This document shows positions 62,801 through 64,000 of a stretch of 64,000 nt of DNA, piece by piece. Origin of the DNA: Mesorhizobium sp. WSM2240 (GTDB lineage Bacteria > Pseudomonadota > Alphaproteobacteria > Rhizobiales > Rhizobiaceae); contig NZ_CP159253.1 in NCBI RefSeq assembly GCF_040438645.1, forward strand, positions 806,001 through 870,000, read 5' to 3'. The translations under genes and the position numbers were made by a program. Position 1 is the first letter of the stretch, and each line of letters starts with the position of its first letter. Under the pieces are notes generated by a model that worked only from the letters and a program-made list of their open reading frames with translations, did no database searches and was not told where the DNA came from.

Positions 62801-63080
62801 TTGGCGTCGGCTGGCAGCGCGGCGCGCCAAGGATATCCTGACAAAAAGGGCCTCGCCGCGGTGCTGGTTGAGTTCGGTTTCGTCCAGGGCGACGAGGTGG
62901 TCATCGATCTGGCGGACGACCTTCGCAGTTCGGCACCCTCGTTCGGACGGTGGGATGATGCCGGCGCGCTCATGGCTGCCGAACGATGTGGCTTCGGGCG
63001 CGTCCTCGGAGCGAGGCTGGCCGATGCCCTGCTGGCGCAGCGCCTGGCTGGGCCGATGCGATTCCGTTGTTCGGCACCGA
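62801..63080 (+). pseudogene. DUF1403-family fragment
   Basis: GALMAAERCGFGRVLGARLA then DALLAQRLAGP parallels LVAMERYGFGRVAGSWLTDA at 35570-35640. It is the C-terminal part of a DUF1403 gene without a proper start or end. Confidence 0.65.
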
Positions 63081-64000
63081 GGCAGTGTTGGGCATGAGCT
63101 CAGGCCGATCGCGACAAGAGTGAGCGCTCTATCTCGGCCGGCTGGTCGAGGAAGCGCCAGCGCGGGAGCTCTCCGCCGCGCCGAGCAAACCTACACCGGG
63201 ATGCTCGACGCCGTTCCCGACTTCGGCGTGGAAGGCGTCGAGCGCCAGTCGATTGCCGGCGACATAAAGCGCGGTGCCGGAGCCGACGCGTTCGTTGCGG
63301 AACCAGCCGTTGAACATCGGCCCGGCTGTTACGGCTATGGGAGAGCAAGGGGAGGGGAAAGCTCCCCTCGCGGACGACGCGGCCTTGAAACAACAGGCGG
63401 CCCACACAAGGCGGCGAAAAACGCGATGACAGTCAAGCCGGCCCAGTCTCACTTTGGTTTCCGCGCCGCAGCGGTGCGGTAGTGCAAGCCCGACATTAAT
63501 CGGTGACCTGCGATGCCCAAAGATACAAGGATAGATTGTTGGGACGTTTCACATGGGCACCATTGTCTCATACCCGTTGGCAACCCCATCGAGAGTGTCT
63601 TCGCCACCGTGCGGCACAGGACGGTGCACCCAGGGGCTCGTTGTCGCCGACCACCGCCAAGCCGATGGTGTTCAAACTAGTGATCGCCGCATCGAAGACC
63701 ACCTGACGGCCCTACTCAGTTAGCGAAGCACATCTCGGATGTCAGATGGAACGTGGTATGGAGGTGATCCAAGTGCTGGCGAACCATGCCGCCCGATCGC
63801 CTCGTCACACAAAGTTCCGCATAGATTGACTTGGCGATGCTCGCCTTCGCAATGCCGGCGCGATACGACATCACGTTGATCCGCAACCCTCCCGCTCGAC
63901 GGCAAAAATCCGCTCGTTAATCCGGGACATTCGCCCGTATTCAGACTTGTTCGAAGCGGACTCGACCCGCACGGGTCAACGGTCTGTCTGGCGCAGAGGC
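63081..64000. other. Terminal stretch with no supported gene
   Basis: Only short overlapping open frames occur on both strands. A minus-strand stretch near 63200-63400 (AGPMFNGWFRNERVGSGTAL) looks protein-like, but I do not recognise it and it has no clear start. The sequence is probably relic. Confidence 0.35.

Overview
The window looks like part of a rhizobial symbiosis island or symbiotic replicon, most likely Mesorhizobium (Alphaproteobacteria). The evidence is a nif cluster behind a NifA/sigma-54 promoter, acdS, a SyrA-like gene, a gibberellin operon and many decaying IS and plasmid-maintenance fragments. The genus is an inference from gene content and order.

Layout. 1-9547: nifHDKEN-nifX, a DUF269 gene, a CCE_0567-type gene, a shortened fdxB and an OmpR-type response regulator, mostly overlapping or closely spaced. 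9610-11107: a universal stress protein with an internal 51-bp repeat and a SyrA-like membrane protein. 11502-14455: acdS, then queE-queD-queC. 15544-19080: a consensus sigma-54 promoter followed by a radical SAM enzyme, a predicted IDO/PrnB-fold haem protein and a GNAT acetyltransferase. This is the best candidate for an undescribed pathway. 19692-23074 (minus): HAD, StiP/PELOTA and PRTase-TRSP genes, the biosynthetic arm normally found with tellurite-resistance (ter) operons, here without ter genes.

23390-36745 is a graveyard: an intact IS3-family element with a 5-bp target duplication, an IS6 relic, two nearly identical 1.4-kb blocks carrying a fatty-acid-hydroxylase gene, one of two copies of a TlpA-like thioredoxin gene, a DsbA-like gene lacking its active site behind a consensus sigma-54 promoter, broken trypsin and pyruvyl-transferase genes, a relic of a second nifH-nifD junction, and remnants of DUF1403, DUF1612-type and ScpB-like plasmid genes.

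36854-46855 (minus) is a complete gibberellin operon: CYP112, CYP114, ferredoxin, SDR, CYP117, GGPP synthase, CPS, KS and a type II IPP isomerase. Its predicted product is GA9, because CYP115 is absent. It has a candidate sigma-54 promoter upstream. 47242-49114 holds an M16 relic, an IS21 fragment and two Hsp20 genes with a ROSE-like leader. 49472-55579 holds a DUF982 gene, AbiEi with a frameshifted AbiEii, a QatD-like TatD relic, a DUF6074 gene and a double-domain M16 protease. 57893-60822 holds YggT and groEL/groES. 61183-62349 is the second TlpA-like copy, and the rest is relic sequence.

How it fits together: the nif genes build nitrogenase and its FeMo cofactor. ACC deaminase and gibberellin modulate host ethylene and GA signalling. 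At least four -24/-12 promoter candidates (nifH, the radical SAM operon, the DsbA-like gene and the GA operon) suggest shared bacteroid expression. All functions are read from sequence patterns by eye; no database search was run.
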